Source: an uncultured Prochlorococcus sp. | Lineage (GTDB): Bacteria > Cyanobacteriota > Cyanobacteriia > PCC-6307 > Cyanobiaceae | DNA: 64,000 nt | NCBI GenBank assembly: GCA_902618795.1 | Contig: CACNCF010000001.1 | Location: 78,895 to 142,894, forward strand | Direction: 5' to 3' | Shown here: piece after piece, positions 41,741 through 53,435 of the stretch | Layout of the letters: each line of letters opens with the position of its first letter | Position numbering within the stretch: the stretch's first letter is position 1 | The notes under the pieces: model-generated | The model's database searches: none | Told to the model about the DNA's origin: nothing | Seen by the model: only the letters and a program-made list of their open reading frames with translations | Position numbers and translations under genes: made by a program

Positions 41741-41825
41741 TCTTCACTTCCCTGCATCAAGGTTAATGATTCAGGTTCAAAGGGTATGATCTCAGCCAAG
41801 TTAAAATTCTTAGCACCCCTAGTAT
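41741..41825 (-). promoter_or_regulatory. TPP (THI-box) riboswitch upstream of thiC
   Basis: Minus strand reads AGGGGTGCTAAGAATTTTAACTTGGCTGAGATCATACCCTTTGAACCTGAATCATTAACCTTGATGCAGGGAAGTGAAGA, with the CTGAGA, ACCCTTTGAACCTGA and GCAGGGA signatures. Confidence 0.93.
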
Positions 41826-41893
41826 TTATATTATTAATAGCTCTTTTCTAAAAAATAGTCATCTCATGTTGAGTAAAAATAAATAAAATAATT

Positions 41894-42109
41894 TTATTTA
41901 GCTTTTTGATAAGACTTTATCTTTTTTAAAATATTTTTCCTATACAATTGTCTGCTTATACCCCTCTCCAAAATAATTACAATCCCCATTAAGCCAATAG
42001 GTAAATAAAAAATTTTCCTAGAATTGTCCCTAAATATAAATCCAATAGCAGATATTAGGATCATGAAAGGAGCAACAAAAGATAAAAAAAATCGTTTATT
42101 AATATTCAT
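41894..42109 (-). CDS. Small hypothetical membrane protein
   Basis: 71 aa with two hydrophobic segments; ATGA-type overlap with the M20 hydrolase stop. Confidence 0.6.
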   Translation of the reverse strand: MNINKRFFLSFVAPFMILISAIGFIFRDNSRKIFYLPIGLMGIVIILERGISRQLYRKNILKKIKSYQKAK

Positions 42110-43290
42110 TTACCAATTGCATTAATTTTTTCATTGTTTAATTTTACTATGGATTCTGTTATCACTTTAATTCCAACAGCAATAGCTCTTTCATCCGGAT
42201 CAAATTTAGAACTATGAAGAGGAGCACATCCATTAGAACTAGAAACCCCAAGCCTAAACATAGCTCCAGGAATTTCATTTAAGAATTCAGCGAAATCCTC
42301 AGCTCCTAATGATGGTTTTTGTAATTCGATAACATTTTCTTGACCCAAAACCTTAATTCCCGATTCTCTGAGGACTCTATTAATTACAGAATTATTATTA
42401 ACTGCTGGAGTAATTTCTCTAAATATTACTTTTGCATCAGCTCCACAACTATTAGCTAAAGAAGTGATATTTTCATTGAGCCAATTACCAATATTCGTAA
42501 ATACTTTACGATTAGTGCATCTAACAGTACCAATTAAATTAACCTTTTCTGCGAGAACATTGAATGCATTGCCACCATTTATTTTCCCAAAAGTTATTAC
42601 TACTGGATCTAGAGGGTCTAACTTCCGTGTTATTGATTCTTGAATTCCCGAGATAACTTTCGAGGCCGCCCAAATAGCATCAACTCCTTCATGAGGTCGA
42701 GCACCATGGCCAGATTTTCCTTTAATCTCAACATTAAGTTCTCCCGCAGCTGCAGTTAAACTTCCTTCTTTAATGCCAATAGTCCCTACGGATAAATCAG
42801 GGTAGACATGAACTCCAAAAATATGAGTTAAACCATTAGTTGCACCATCCTTAATCATCCATCTAGCTCCACTCGCAATTTCTTCAGCAGGCTGAAAAAT
42901 TATCCGAGTCCCAAAATTTAGTTTTAAATCCTTAATAATTTTTGCCACACCCAATCCAATCGAGATATGCAAATCGTGACCACAAGCATGCATAACACCA
43001 TCTACTTTGGAAGAAAAACTTAATTTAGTTTCCTCAAATATTGGCAAAGCATCCATATCCACTCTTAAACCTATAATACCTTTATCTAGTGGGCCAAAAT
43101 CAGCTATAACTCCAGTCCTGCCAACAGATTCTCTAACATTCCAACCAATATCTTTTAAAAAACCACTGATCAAGATCGCTGTTTGATTTTCAAGTCCACT
43201 TAATTCAGGATGTTCATGGATATGTCTTCTTAAATTAATTAGTTCATCATTAAACGAATCAATTTTCTTATGTAACTGATCTCTATTCAT
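42106..43290 (-). CDS. M20-family amidohydrolase (hippurate/IAA-amino acid hydrolase-like)
   Basis: 394 aa; LRRHIHEHPELSGLE, GLRVDMDALPI, HACGHDLHISIGLGVA, GKSGHGARPHEGVDAI, SLGAEDFAEF. Confidence 0.92.
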   Translation of the reverse strand: MNRDQLHKKIDSFNDELINLRRHIHEHPELSGLENQTAILISGFLKDIGWNVRESVGRTGVIADFGPLDKGIIGLRVDMDALPIFEETKLSFSSKVDGVMHACGHDLHISIGLGVAKIIKDLKLNFGTRIIFQPAEEIASGARWMIKDGATNGLTHIFGVHVYPDLSVGTIGIKEGSLTAAAGELNVEIKGKSGHGARPHEGVDAIWAASKVISGIQESITRKLDPLDPVVITFGKINGGNAFNVLAEKVNLIGTVRCTNRKVFTNIGNWLNENITSLANSCGADAKVIFREITPAVNNNSVINRVLRESGIKVLGQENVIELQKPSLGAEDFAEFLNEIPGAMFRLGVSSSNGCAPLHSSKFDPDERAIAVGIKVITESIVKLNNEKINAIGK

Positions 43291-43293
43291 TAC

Positions 43294-44082
43294 TTATTTT
43301 AAATCGATAAAATTCATTAAATCTTTAATTGGTTTTGGAGGCCATCTTCTTATTTTTTTTAACCATTCTTCATCACTATATCTAGGATCTAATTCAGTTA
43401 CCGCTATCCAATTACTCTCTGCTTTACCAGCTTCACCATTAGACCAATTCATAGCTGTTAAAGCTGCCCTAGCATCTGCAAAAGTTGGATAACGTCTAAT
43501 TAACTTTATTAATTCTTTTTCAGCTTCATCAATATTTCCCAACTGGAAATCTGCTAAAGCCATACTTGACCTAGCCATGGCAAATCCTGGATTATATAAA
43601 GCAGCTTTTGAGAATAAATCTCTTGCTTTATCCCAATGGGATGTAGATCCTTCGACGTTAGCTAAATTATATAATGCAGAGAAATTTTTACTATCTAGGG
43701 AAATAACGAACATATAATCCTTTTTCGCTTCCGACCATAAACCCAACGATTCCTTAGCTATACCCCTGTTAATGTAAGGATCTATTTCACTAGGATTCAA
43801 ACTTATTGCCTTATTTTGATCATCTATTGATCCCTTAACATCTCCTAGAACAAGTCTTACATTTCCTCTATTGCTAAAACCTGCAGCATCATCAGGAAAA
43901 GAATCGAGATATTGATTCCATTCTTGTAAAGCGAGATTAAATTTTCCGGTTGAACTAAGATCTAACGCATTTTGAAATAAATCCTCTCTCAAAGATAATG
44001 AATAGCATGGTGCAATATAAAAAATATTGAAAAAAATAAAAATTAATAAAAAACAAACCTTAACTTTTTTAAAAGTTATCAT
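43294..44082 (-). CDS. TPR-repeat protein with signal peptide (start adjusted)
   Basis: TPR repeats ([44 protein letters not shown]). Internal Met gives [28 protein letters not shown], a signal-peptide-like start. The track start at 44154 would overlap ruvB by 86 nt. Confidence 0.8.
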   Translation of the reverse strand: MITFKKVKVCFLLIFIFFNIFYIAPCYSLSLREDLFQNALDLSSTGKFNLALQEWNQYLDSFPDDAAGFSNRGNVRLVLGDVKGSIDDQNKAISLNPSEIDPYINRGIAKESLGLWSEAKKDYMFVISLDSKNFSALYNLANVEGSTSHWDKARDLFSKAALYNPGFAMARSSMALADFQLGNIDEAEKELIKLIRRYPTFADARAALTAMNWSNGEAGKAESNWIAVTELDPRYSDEEWLKKIRRWPPKPIKDLMNFIDLK

Positions 44083-45127
44083 CTTTTGAATCAATGTACT
44101 TTTTTCCCAAAGCAGTAAGCAATCTTCCTCGAGGAGTTCTCGTGATAAACCCAATTTTAATGAGATATGGCTCGACTACAAATTCTAACATTGAAGAATC
44201 ATCGCCCAACCCAGATGCAATTGAATCAAGGCCAGTGGGAATATTATTATTTTGATTAAGAAAAGATAAATAGTGTCTATCTAAAGAATCCAATCCTTTT
44301 TCGTCTATTTGGTAAGAATTTAAAGCTTTTTTTATTAAATTCACTGAGATAGTATTAGTTTTCATAACAACTTGAGCATAATCTCTAACTCGTCTTAATA
44401 ATCTTAAAGCAATTCTTGGAGTCCCTCGAGATATCTTTGCTAAATCATAAGATGCTTCATCTTCTAAATTGAGGTTTATTAATCGGGAGAAATTAACAAT
44501 AATTTGTTTTAATTCATCACATGTATAAAATTCAATTTTCTGAGACATCCCAAATCTGTCTCTTAAAGGTGCACTTATTGAGGCTAATTTAGTTGTCGCG
44601 CCAATCAGCGTAAACCTAGGAAGATTAATTGTTCTGCAACGGGCTCCCCTATTAGCTCCCATAGTTAAATCAAGTCTAAAATCCTCCATTGCAGAATATA
44701 ACAACTCTTCAGTTAACCTATTTAAGCGATGTATCTCATCGATAAATAAAACTTCACCTTCTTTTAATCCAAGAAGTAAACCTACAATATCTCTTGGTCT
44801 TTCAATTGCTGGTGCAGTCGCAATCCTACATTTTGTATTCAATTCGTGGGCTATCAAAGAAGCAAGAGTAGTCTTACCTAGACCAGGCTGTCCATATAAA
44901 AGAGTATGCTCCAAAGGTTCTTTTCTAATAATTGAAGCATCTATAGCTATTCTTAAAGAAGATTTAAGTTGTTCTTGGCCAATAAATTCTTTTAAATTAC
45001 GAGGCCGGGCTAAGTTAAAGTTATTATTTCTCTTTTCTTCTGGAATGTTTTTTGAATCAACTAGCCTAAGCTCTTTTTTACGAAAAGAAAAATCATTATC
45101 GCCTATATTGGAAGAAATTATTGCCAT
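44069..45127 (-). CDS. ruvB: Holliday junction branch migration DNA helicase RuvB
   Basis: 352 aa; [65 protein letters not shown]. Confidence 0.96.
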   Translation of the reverse strand: MAIISSNIGDNDFSFRKKELRLVDSKNIPEEKRNNNFNLARPRNLKEFIGQEQLKSSLRIAIDASIIRKEPLEHTLLYGQPGLGKTTLASLIAHELNTKCRIATAPAIERPRDIVGLLLGLKEGEVLFIDEIHRLNRLTEELLYSAMEDFRLDLTMGANRGARCRTINLPRFTLIGATTKLASISAPLRDRFGMSQKIEFYTCDELKQIIVNFSRLINLNLEDEASYDLAKISRGTPRIALRLLRRVRDYAQVVMKTNTISVNLIKKALNSYQIDEKGLDSLDRHYLSFLNQNNNIPTGLDSIASGLGDDSSMLEFVVEPYLIKIGFITRTPRGRLLTALGKKYIDSKDDNF

Positions 45128-45179
45128 AATGAAAGGTTAATTGCAATTGTTCTGAGTAGAAAGATTTTTTAAAACTAAA

Positions 45180-45674
45180 ATGGCAAAAAATTCAAACAAA
45201 GTTAAAAAAAATACGAATAAAGCAAATAATTTTAAACTTCTAGCTGATAATAGATATGCAAAATTTCAATATGCAATATCTGAAACAATCGAAGCTGGAA
45301 TTGAGCTTTTAGGGACTGAAGTAAAGTCCATTAGAAACGGAAAAGCAAATTTAAGAGACGGATACTGTTCATTCAGAGATGGTGAGATCTTATTATTAAA
45401 TGTTCACATTTCACCACATAAAAATGTGGGGACTTTCTTTAATCATGATCCACTAAGAAATAGAAAGTTGCTACTACATAAAAAAGAAATTATAAAAATG
45501 AAATCTAATACTGAAAAAAAAGGAATGACTATTATTCCATTATCTCTTTATTTAAAAGGCTCATGGATAAAACTAACTATTGGAGTTGGCAAAGGGAAAA
45601 AATTACATGATAAACGACAAGATGAAAAACAAAAAAGCATAAAAAAAGAAATCAACTCTGCACTAAAAAGATAA
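45180..45674 (+). CDS. smpB: SsrA-binding protein
   Basis: 164 aa; [45 protein letters not shown]-terminal [14 protein letters not shown]. Confidence 0.95.
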   Translation: MAKNSNKVKKNTNKANNFKLLADNRYAKFQYAISETIEAGIELLGTEVKSIRNGKANLRDGYCSFRDGEILLLNVHISPHKNVGTFFNHDPLRNRKLLLHKKEIIKMKSNTEKKGMTIIPLSLYLKGSWIKLTIGVGKGKKLHDKRQDEKQKSIKKEINSALKR

Positions 45675-45700
45675 AAGATTACGCAGAATTATTGTAAATA

Positions 45701-45946
45701 TCAATCTAAACTTACTGAACTTGGAGGTGGGGAAGGATCTGGATCTGCAATTAGCATATGCTGCAATACAGTTTCTGGCCTTTCACTATCTCTCCAACGA
45801 ATTTTGTATGCAGGCATTTTTGTACCTCTACTTGTAGTTTGCTCTACTGGTTCAATAACCCATCCTCTTCTTGATCGGCCTTGAGGATTTCTTTTTACTA
45901 CTGCATCCGCGTGTTTGAAACGGAAACCAACACGTTCACCACTCAT
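45701..45946 (-). CDS. Conserved hypothetical protein
   Basis: 81 aa; MSGERVGFRFKHADAVVKRNPQGRSRRGWVIEPVEQTTSRGTKMPAYKIRWRDSERPETVLQHML. Confidence 0.7.
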   Translation of the reverse strand: MSGERVGFRFKHADAVVKRNPQGRSRRGWVIEPVEQTTSRGTKMPAYKIRWRDSERPETVLQHMLIADPDPSPPPSSVSLD

Positions 45947-45975
45947 TTAAAAAATTTCGTATTGGATTAATTTAA

Positions 45976-47514
45976 CTATTTTACTTCATTCGAGGGTAAT
46001 TTTTCACTTTTTTTAGAAGTTATTTCTGGTTTTAACAAAGGGAAAGGGATTACATCTCTAATTGATGCGCTATTAGTAATTAACATAATAAGCCTATCAA
46101 TGCCTATGCCTAATCCTCCAGTAGGGGGCATGCCAATCTCTAAAGCATTCAAGAAATCTTCATCTATACAGTGAGCCTCAAGATCTCCTTCATCTCTAAG
46201 AGATTGCTGTAATTGCATTCTTTCTCTTTGATCTACTGGATCTATCAACTCACTAAACGCATTTGCCAGTTCTCGACCAACAATGAATAATTCAAATCTC
46301 TGAACTATTTCTTTATTATCAAAATGAGGCCTAGCTAAAGGAGAAATTTCAACAGGATAATCAATAACAAAAGTGGGTTCTATAAGTTTAGATTCTACTT
46401 TTTGCTCGAAGACCTCATTTAAAAGTCTTCCCATAGTATTTACTTTATTAGAACAATCAACATTGATATTTTTAACGGCTTGTTTTGCTGCTAGAAAGTC
46501 TCCACTGAAAGAATCAAAATCAATCCCTGTATATTTTTTGACAATTTCTTTCATGGATATTCTTAACCAAGGCTTAGAAAAATCAATTTCTTTATTTTGA
46601 TAATTTATAATTAAAGATCCACATGCATCAGCTACGATATCTTTAATCAATTCTTCAGTTAAATTCATCATATCTACATAATCAGAATAAGCTTCATAAA
46701 TTTCAACTGAGGTGAATTCTGGATTATGCCTTGTACTTATCCCCTCGTTACGGAAGATTCTTCCCAATTCATATACTTTCTCAAAACCTCCAACAACCAT
46801 TCTCTTTAAATGTAATTCTGTAGCTATTCTTAAATAAAGCGGAATATCTAATGTATTGTGATGAGTTATAAATGGTCTTGCTTCAGCACCACCAGCCTCA
46901 GATTGCAGAATTGGAGTCTCTATCTCTAAAAAATTTCTATTATCTAGCCATTTTCTTATAAAACTTATACATTTCGCTCTGGTTTTAAATACATTTTTAG
47001 AGTGAGGATTTACTATTAAATCTAAATAACGTTGTCTATATCTTTTTTCAATATCAGTCAATCCATGCCATTTATCTGGGAGAGGTTGTAATGATTTGGA
47101 TAACATTTCCCATTTTTCTACTTTAATTGAAAGCTCACCTTTATTAGTTTTTTTAATAGTTCCATAGACGCCTATCCAATCACCAATATCTACTATTTCC
47201 TTGAGATCTTCAAAAGAAAGTAATTTTTGTTTTTCTAAATTGAGATTAATAATCCTTTTATCTAGATAAAGCTGAATCTGACCTTCTTGATCGCATATTG
47301 TGAAAAAGGCAATTTTGCCCATTACCCTTTTTGCCAGAACTCTACCAGCAATAGAAACACTGAATTCTTCCTCTTGACCATTTTCTAGATAATCAAATTC
47401 TTTAATAAGAAAACTTGTGGTATGCGATACCTTAAAGCTCTGTGCGTAAGAAGCAAATCCTTTATTAACTAGTGAACTAGCTTTTTGTAAGCGAGCTTCT
47501 TTTATTTCAGACAA
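45976..47514 (-). CDS. lysS: Lysyl-tRNA synthetase (class II)
   Basis: 512 aa; [70 protein letters not shown]. Confidence 0.96.
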   Translation of the reverse strand: MSEIKEARLQKASSLVNKGFASYAQSFKVSHTTSFLIKEFDYLENGQEEEFSVSIAGRVLAKRVMGKIAFFTICDQEGQIQLYLDKRIINLNLEKQKLLSFEDLKEIVDIGDWIGVYGTIKKTNKGELSIKVEKWEMLSKSLQPLPDKWHGLTDIEKRYRQRYLDLIVNPHSKNVFKTRAKCISFIRKWLDNRNFLEIETPILQSEAGGAEARPFITHHNTLDIPLYLRIATELHLKRMVVGGFEKVYELGRIFRNEGISTRHNPEFTSVEIYEAYSDYVDMMNLTEELIKDIVADACGSLIINYQNKEIDFSKPWLRISMKEIVKKYTGIDFDSFSGDFLAAKQAVKNINVDCSNKVNTMGRLLNEVFEQKVESKLIEPTFVIDYPVEISPLARPHFDNKEIVQRFELFIVGRELANAFSELIDPVDQRERMQLQQSLRDEGDLEAHCIDEDFLNALEIGMPPTGGLGIGIDRLIMLITNSASIRDVIPFPLLKPEITSKKSEKLPSNEVK

Positions 47515-47564
47515 AATTTATTTTAATATATTTGTTTTATTTAATAAAATTATCAGACTATTGA

Positions 47565-48311
47565 TCAACTTGCCAAAGATGTTGCTGTTTCACCAACTCT
47601 CTGAGATGCATAACCAATCCCTCTAACAGTTAATATTAATTCTGGATTTCTTGGATCTGGTTCCAATTTACCTCTTAGTCTTGCAACATAAACATCTACA
47701 ACTCTTAAATCTGCTGCTCTACGAGGAGGATAACCCCATAGCTGTTCTAAAATTTCTGCTCTCGGGACAACCTTTCCAGGCTCGTCAAATAATAATTCTA
47801 AAAGACTAAATTCAGTATAAGTTAAGCTTATTCTATCTCCTGCTCTTGAAACTTGTCTGCGATTAGTATCAACAACTAGACTTCCAAATTTCATAACTCC
47901 TTTGCCTGAAGGAACTTCTTTAGTTTCCGTAACCGATACAGTTGGGCCCATTCTTCTCAAAATAGTAGCTATTCTAGCCTCTAACTCTTTTGGGCTAAAT
48001 GGTTTAGATAAGTAATCATCAGCACCTAAATCCAAACCTGCAACTCTCTCTGAAATAGCTTCTAGAGCTGTTAAGAATATTATTGGAACTACTGATTCAG
48101 CTCTAATTCTTCTACAAACAGCAAATCCATCCATTTTTGGAAGCATAACATCAAGAACTATCAAATCTGGGGAATCCCTGTGAAAAGACTCAAGAGCTTC
48201 TTCGCCGTTAGTGGCTGAATACACCTGATATCCTGCTAGTTGAAGCCTCGTAACTAATACCTTCAAAACTGCTGGTTCATCATCAACAACTAAAATTCTT
48301 GCTTTTGACAT
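47565..48311 (-). CDS. rpaB: OmpR-family response regulator RpaB (Ycf27)
   Basis: 248 aa; ILVVDDEPAVLKVLVTRLQLAGYQVYSATNGEEAL, LDVMLPKMDGFAVCRRIR, winged-helix C-terminus RAADLRVVDVYVARLRGKLE. Confidence 0.92.
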   Translation of the reverse strand: MSKARILVVDDEPAVLKVLVTRLQLAGYQVYSATNGEEALESFHRDSPDLIVLDVMLPKMDGFAVCRRIRAESVVPIIFLTALEAISERVAGLDLGADDYLSKPFSPKELEARIATILRRMGPTVSVTETKEVPSGKGVMKFGSLVVDTNRRQVSRAGDRISLTYTEFSLLELLFDEPGKVVPRAEILEQLWGYPPRRAADLRVVDVYVARLRGKLEPDPRNPELILTVRGIGYASQRVGETATSLAS

Positions 48312-48494
48312 AGTTAAAAAAAGATTTCTCGATATTTCAAAGCAAAGAACTATTGCATTGAATATTTATTCTAACAATTAAAAATATAACATTACGAACC
48401 CTCAAAGAGATATTCCTAAGGTTTACAAACATTTTAAATAAATTGATAATATATAAATTTTTCAAGCATTTTTACCTCTTGGCAAAATTTATTA

Positions 48495-49040
48495 CTAAAT
48501 TTTTCTTCTTGAAAATTTAAACATCCTTAAAAGTTGGGAGCAAATAAAGGGAGCAAAAAAACCTGTCAAAAAAACTTCCGCTAAAATATTTTTAATACTG
48601 GGTATCAACATTAAAGAATTACTATCTAAAAAATTTCTAAACAAAATTTGCAAAAAATAAAGAGTCCCACATAAAAAACTTCCAAAAGAACAAATTAAAC
48701 CATACCTAAAATGTCCCAACAAAATATCACTATGTAATTTAATTCTCCCAAAGAAAAACCCACAAAAAATTAAGCCTGGTATTTGAGTAAAACTTTCATT
48801 TAAAGTTAAAGAATCTAAGATGAGACCTAAAAACAAACCAACTATTAATCCATTGATTGATCCATTAATCATTGACCATGGCAATAACCAAAATAATGGC
48901 CAATATGGCTGAACACCTAAAAATCCAAGCCAATTAGGGTGCCACAAAAAAATAATTGGGATAAAAATAAAGCTTATTATAGATAATTTTTTTGTAAGAA
49001 ATTTATTCATTAAATATTTACTTTCACAATTTTGACCCAA
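48495..49040 (-). CDS. mreD: MreD-like membrane protein
   Basis: 181 aa hydrophobic ORF directly downstream of mreC with overlapping reading frames; positional plus topology evidence. Confidence 0.65.
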   Translation of the reverse strand: MGQNCESKYLMNKFLTKKLSIISFIFIPIIFLWHPNWLGFLGVQPYWPLFWLLPWSMINGSINGLIVGLFLGLILDSLTLNESFTQIPGLIFCGFFFGRIKLHSDILLGHFRYGLICSFGSFLCGTLYFLQILFRNFLDSNSLMLIPSIKNILAEVFLTGFFAPFICSQLLRMFKFSRRKI

Positions 49041-49759
49041 TCAATTACATGTGGTTTTGCTAAAAGTGAAATTTTTGCCGTTTTTTTTGATTTCAAAGTC
49101 TCATCTATAGATTGGACAATACCAATAGGGATATTTGGAGGTAATAACGTACTAGCTGGAGATGATGATACAAAATCTCCGACTTTAATATCGGCATCTT
49201 TTGAATAAAGTATTAGGCTTGGATAATCATCTCCTAAACCGACTAGTAATCCATTAATTTGAATTCTATCCACCCAAACGCCTAACTTACTTTCTGGAGA
49301 AGTTATTAGAGTTACCGACGAAGTGAATAAAGAAGTATTCTTTACTCTCCCTAATAATCCACCGGGACCAATCACAATATTGCCAATTTCTACTCCATCC
49401 TTTGAACCTTTGTTTAAAATTATTTGTCTCCACCAACTACCTGTTTTTCGCGAAATAACTGCAGCTGAAATATGTTCATCATTAGATGATTCCTGAAGAG
49501 ATAAGATTTGTCGCAGTCTTATATTATCTTTTGTAAGAAGATTTAACTTTATTAAATATTCTTGATCAATACTTTTAAGAACAATTTCTTTTTGAAATTG
49601 ACCAGGCCAAAAAGGTTTTGAAATAAAATAATAAAAATCTTTATAAAAAGCTCCTTTTGATATTCTTACAAAAACCAAAAATAAAAAAATTGCAAAAAAT
49701 AGCCAATTTTTCTTTTTATGCCACCAACGACTATTAGAAATTCGTCGGATAACTAACAT
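49010..49759 (-). CDS. mreC: Rod shape-determining protein MreC
   Basis: 249 aa; N-terminal TM, VISRKTGSWWRQIILNKGSKDGVEIGNIVIGPGGLLGRV. Confidence 0.88.
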   Translation of the reverse strand: MLVIRRISNSRWWHKKKNWLFFAIFLFLVFVRISKGAFYKDFYYFISKPFWPGQFQKEIVLKSIDQEYLIKLNLLTKDNIRLRQILSLQESSNDEHISAAVISRKTGSWWRQIILNKGSKDGVEIGNIVIGPGGLLGRVKNTSLFTSSVTLITSPESKLGVWVDRIQINGLLVGLGDDYPSLILYSKDADIKVGDFVSSSPASTLLPPNIPIGIVQSIDETLKSKKTAKISLLAKPHVIDWVKIVKVNI

Positions 49760-49763
49760 AACA

Positions 49764-50816
49764 TTAATCTCTTATGGCATTCCTTATAAATTCTGGAGTA
49801 TCAACAACTCTTTTGAGTTTTTTAAAGTCATCCAAAACCTCTCCACAACCATTCACTACGCAAAGCAGTGGGTTTTCTGCTATGTGAGTAAAAATTCCTG
49901 TTTCATCGCTCAATAAATCATTAATGCCTCTCACTAAAGCTCCACCACCTGCAAGCATAATCCCCCTATCAACTATGTCTGCAGCAAGTTCAGGGGGGGT
50001 TCGCTCTAAAGTTCTTTTCACAGCTTCGACTATTTTGCTAAGTGTTTCAGCCATAGCTTCTCTGATTTCTCCTGATGTCAAAGTGACTGATCTAGGTAGA
50101 CCAGATAAAAGATGTAAACCTCTAACCTCTAAAGTAGTTTTATCAAAATCATCATCTGGAAATGCAGAGCCAATTTTTATCTTGATATCTTCTGCAGTTC
50201 TCTCTCCAACAACTAAATTGTGAACTTTTTTAAGATAAAGCGCAATTGATTCATTTATTTCATCGCCTGCTATTCGAACAGATTCACTCAAAACAGTTCC
50301 TCCTAAACTTAATACTGCAACCTCAGTAGTACCTCCACCAATATCAACAATCATTGTTCCAATTGGCTCAGTTACTGGTAATGACGCCCCTATTGCTGCT
50401 GCAACAGGTTCATCTATTAAATGAACTTCTCTAGCTCCCGCTAATCCAGCTTCTCTTACTGCTCTTCTCTCAACACTAGTAACTCCACTTGGAATTCCAA
50501 TTACTATCCTTGGAGCTACTATCCCCTTACCTTCATTACATTTTTGAATAAATGTTTTTATCATTTGTTCTGCAGCATCAAAATCTGCGATAACCCCATC
50601 TCTAAGTGGTCTTACAGCCCTTATATTGCCAGGGGTCCTTCCAAGCATTAACTTTGCTTCTTTACCAACAGCTAATGGAATCCCTTCTTCTAAATCCATA
50701 GCTACCACAGAAGGCTCCTGTAAAACAACGCCTTTTCCTGATACATGTATAAGAGTATTGGCCGTACCCAAATCTATGCCAATATCTCGAGAAAATTTAA
50801 ATCTGTTAAAAATCAC
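49764..50816 (-). CDS. mreB: Rod shape-determining protein MreB
   Basis: 350 aa actin-like; [62 protein letters not shown]. Confidence 0.96.
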   Translation of the reverse strand: MIFNRFKFSRDIGIDLGTANTLIHVSGKGVVLQEPSVVAMDLEEGIPLAVGKEAKLMLGRTPGNIRAVRPLRDGVIADFDAAEQMIKTFIQKCNEGKGIVAPRIVIGIPSGVTSVERRAVREAGLAGAREVHLIDEPVAAAIGASLPVTEPIGTMIVDIGGGTTEVAVLSLGGTVLSESVRIAGDEINESIALYLKKVHNLVVGERTAEDIKIKIGSAFPDDDFDKTTLEVRGLHLLSGLPRSVTLTSGEIREAMAETLSKIVEAVKRTLERTPPELAADIVDRGIMLAGGGALVRGINDLLSDETGIFTHIAENPLLCVVNGCGEVLDDFKKLKRVVDTPEFIRNAIRD

Positions 50817-50947
50817 AATAAGAATTTCTTTTTATAAATAATATATCTATTTTTTGATAAGCTCTAGAAATTCGGCCGTTTAGTTATGAATAGCACGTAA
50901 AACTTTGAGCAGAATCTGAAAATATGAGTATTATAAAAAAAAAAATT

Positions 50948-51319
50948 ATGGAAATTAACACTATTAACCTTGTCGGCAGAGCAGGAAGAGAACCAGATGT
51001 CAGATATTTTGAATCAGGCAGTATTGTAGCGAATTTCACAATTGCAGTTAACAGAAGAAGCAGAGATGAAGAGCCAGATTGGTTTAATTTAGAAATATGG
51101 GGCAAGCAAGCACAAATAGCCGCAGATTATGTGAAAAAAGGATCATTAATTGGAATTACAGGAAGCTTTAAAATTGATAGTTGGAAAGATAAAAATACTG
51201 GAGAAGATAGATATAAACCAGTTGTTAGGGTAGATAGATTAAATTTACTAGGTTCACGAAAAGAGTCTGATAATAACCAATATTCCAACAGCAATAACTC
51301 AAGTGAAATTCCTTTCTAA
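50948..51319 (+). CDS. ssb: Single-stranded DNA-binding protein
   Basis: OB-fold MEINTINLVGRAGREPDVRYFESGSIVANFTIAVNRRSRDEEPDWFNLEIWGKQAQIA, C-terminal acidic-hydrophobic tip SSEIPF. Start moved 24 nt into the track ORF. Confidence 0.9.
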   Translation: MEINTINLVGRAGREPDVRYFESGSIVANFTIAVNRRSRDEEPDWFNLEIWGKQAQIAADYVKKGSLIGITGSFKIDSWKDKNTGEDRYKPVVRVDRLNLLGSRKESDNNQYSNSNNSSEIPF

Positions 51320-51975
51320 GCTCTATTTTTTTTCAAAAATCTAATGAGTATTTTTATAAAAAAATATAAGAAAATTAAAATTAAAATTGGCTTTACAACA
51401 TATTTTATTTGATCTAAGTAAGTTTCGATAATTAGATAGTTTTCACCAAATAAATACCCTGCATAAGTCAGAAGAGCTACCCATATTAAGCTACCGAATG
51501 TAGTCCAAAGCAAAAATTTTCTTAATGGCATAAGTTCTATGCCAGCGGGAACTGAAATTAAAGTTCTTATGCCGGGTACTAATCGGCCCCAAAAAACTAA
51601 AGAAACCCCATATTTATCAAACCACCTTTTACTTTTATTTAGATCATTAGAGGAAATACCGAGATATTTTCCTTTTTTATCTAGAAAATTTGAAAGTCTT
51701 TTTTCATTTACTAATCTACCTAAATAGTACCAAGGCAATGAACCTAAAATAGTTCCAAGTAATCCCCAAAAAACTAAAATATAGAAATTTAATTTTTGTT
51801 GATAAACAAAAAAACCTCCTAATGGCATTATTATTTCCGAAGGAATTGGAGGTATTATGTTTTCCAAAAACATAGCCAAACAAATAGTGAGGTATGCAAT
51901 TGTTGAATTCTTTTCAACAGCCAAACTAATATAGTCGGGAATTGAAGTAAGAAAATTTACAAAAATTAAACTCAA
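51316..51975 (-). CDS. DedA/SNARE-associated family membrane protein
   Basis: 219 aa; FLENIIPPIPSEIIMPLGGFFVYQQ, WGLLGTILGSLPWYYLGR, FWGRLVPGIRTLISVPAGIELMPLRKFLLWTTFGSLIW. Confidence 0.92.
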   Translation of the reverse strand: MSLIFVNFLTSIPDYISLAVEKNSTIAYLTICLAMFLENIIPPIPSEIIMPLGGFFVYQQKLNFYILVFWGLLGTILGSLPWYYLGRLVNEKRLSNFLDKKGKYLGISSNDLNKSKRWFDKYGVSLVFWGRLVPGIRTLISVPAGIELMPLRKFLLWTTFGSLIWVALLTYAGYLFGENYLIIETYLDQIKYVVKPILILIFLYFFIKILIRFLKKNRA

Positions 51976-51977
51976 AC

Positions 51978-53396
51978 TTAGTATCTATAAAGCTCTGGTT
52001 TGTAAGGTCCTTCAACAGAGACATTAATATAGTCAGCTTGTTCCTTAGTTAATTTTGTTAATTTTGCACCAATTTTATCAAGATGTAATCTAGCTACCAT
52101 TTCATCTAAATGCTTTGGTAAAACATAAACCTCTTTCGCATATTGCTCTGACTTATTGAAAAGTTCGATTTGAGCTAATACTTGGTTAGTAAAAGAATTA
52201 CTCATAACAAAACTTGGATGTCCAGTGGCACAGCCTAAGTTAACTAATCTACCTTCGGCTAAAAGAATTATCTTATTGCCACTTGGTAAAGTTATGTGAT
52301 CAACCTGCGGCTTAATATTTTCCCATGGATAATCTTTCAATGAAGCCACATCAATTTCATTATCGAAATGACCAATATTACAAACTATGGCCTCATCTTT
52401 CATCTTGACGAGATTTTCATTTGTAATTACTTGATAATTCCCAGTTGCTGTAACAAAGATATCTATATCTTCCACAACATCGTCTAGCGTAACAACGCTA
52501 AAACCTTCCATTGCAGCTTGAAGAGCACAAATTGGATCAACTTCAGCAACTTTTACGATTGCACCAAGTCCACGCAATGACTGAGCTGAACCTTTACCTA
52601 CATCTCCAAAACCCATTACCAAAGCAACCTTCCCAGCAATCATCACATCAGTTGCGCGCTTTATACTATCAACTAAAGATTCGCGACAGCCATATAAATT
52701 ATCAAATTTGCTCTTAGTTACTGAATCATTAACGTTTATCGCAGGGAAAGGTAAGGCATTTTGCTTTTGCAGTTGATACAGTCTTGCAACTCCTGTCGTA
52801 GTTTCTTCAGTGACACCAATAATATTACTTTTAATTCTAGAATAGAAGTCACTATCAATTTCTAATTTAGACTTAATAGAATTGAATAAAGCAATTTCTT
52901 CTTCATTACCAGGATTATCTAAAACAGACAAATCTTTTTCCGCTTTACTGCCGAGTATCAATAAACCAGTTGCATCCCCACCATCATCAAGAATCATATT
53001 TGGAGAGTCTGAACCCCAATCAAGAATGTAGTGGGTATATTGCCAATATTCATCAAGTGTCTCACCTTTTTTTGCGTATACAGGAATTCCTTGATCTGCA
53101 ATAGCCGCCGCCGCATGATCTTGAGTTGAAAAAATATTGCATGAAGCCCATTTCACTTCTGCCCCAAGATCAACAAGAGTTTCTATTAAGACTGCAGTCT
53201 GAATAGTCATGTGTAAACTTCCGGCTATTTTTGCACCTTTTAATGGCTTTTCTGATTGATATTTATCTCTAAGTGCCATTAATCCAGGCATTTCCGTTTC
53301 GGCAATTTTAATTTCTTTACGGCCAAAATCTGATAAGGAGATATCAGCAATTACATAGTTTGGTGTAGAGGTTTTAATTGAATTTGCGATAACCAT
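51978..53396 (-). CDS. ahcY: Adenosylhomocysteinase
   Basis: [62 protein letters not shown]-terminal [10 protein letters not shown]. Start at internal Met preferred; track start 53411. Confidence 0.95.
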   Translation of the reverse strand: MVIANSIKTSTPNYVIADISLSDFGRKEIKIAETEMPGLMALRDKYQSEKPLKGAKIAGSLHMTIQTAVLIETLVDLGAEVKWASCNIFSTQDHAAAAIADQGIPVYAKKGETLDEYWQYTHYILDWGSDSPNMILDDGGDATGLLILGSKAEKDLSVLDNPGNEEEIALFNSIKSKLEIDSDFYSRIKSNIIGVTEETTTGVARLYQLQKQNALPFPAINVNDSVTKSKFDNLYGCRESLVDSIKRATDVMIAGKVALVMGFGDVGKGSAQSLRGLGAIVKVAEVDPICALQAAMEGFSVVTLDDVVEDIDIFVTATGNYQVITNENLVKMKDEAIVCNIGHFDNEIDVASLKDYPWENIKPQVDHITLPSGNKIILLAEGRLVNLGCATGHPSFVMSNSFTNQVLAQIELFNKSEQYAKEVYVLPKHLDEMVARLHLDKIGAKLTKLTKEQADYINVSVEGPYKPELYRY

Positions 53397-53435
53397 ATCT
53401 AGTAAATACATTTACTATTAAACTATAAATGATTT

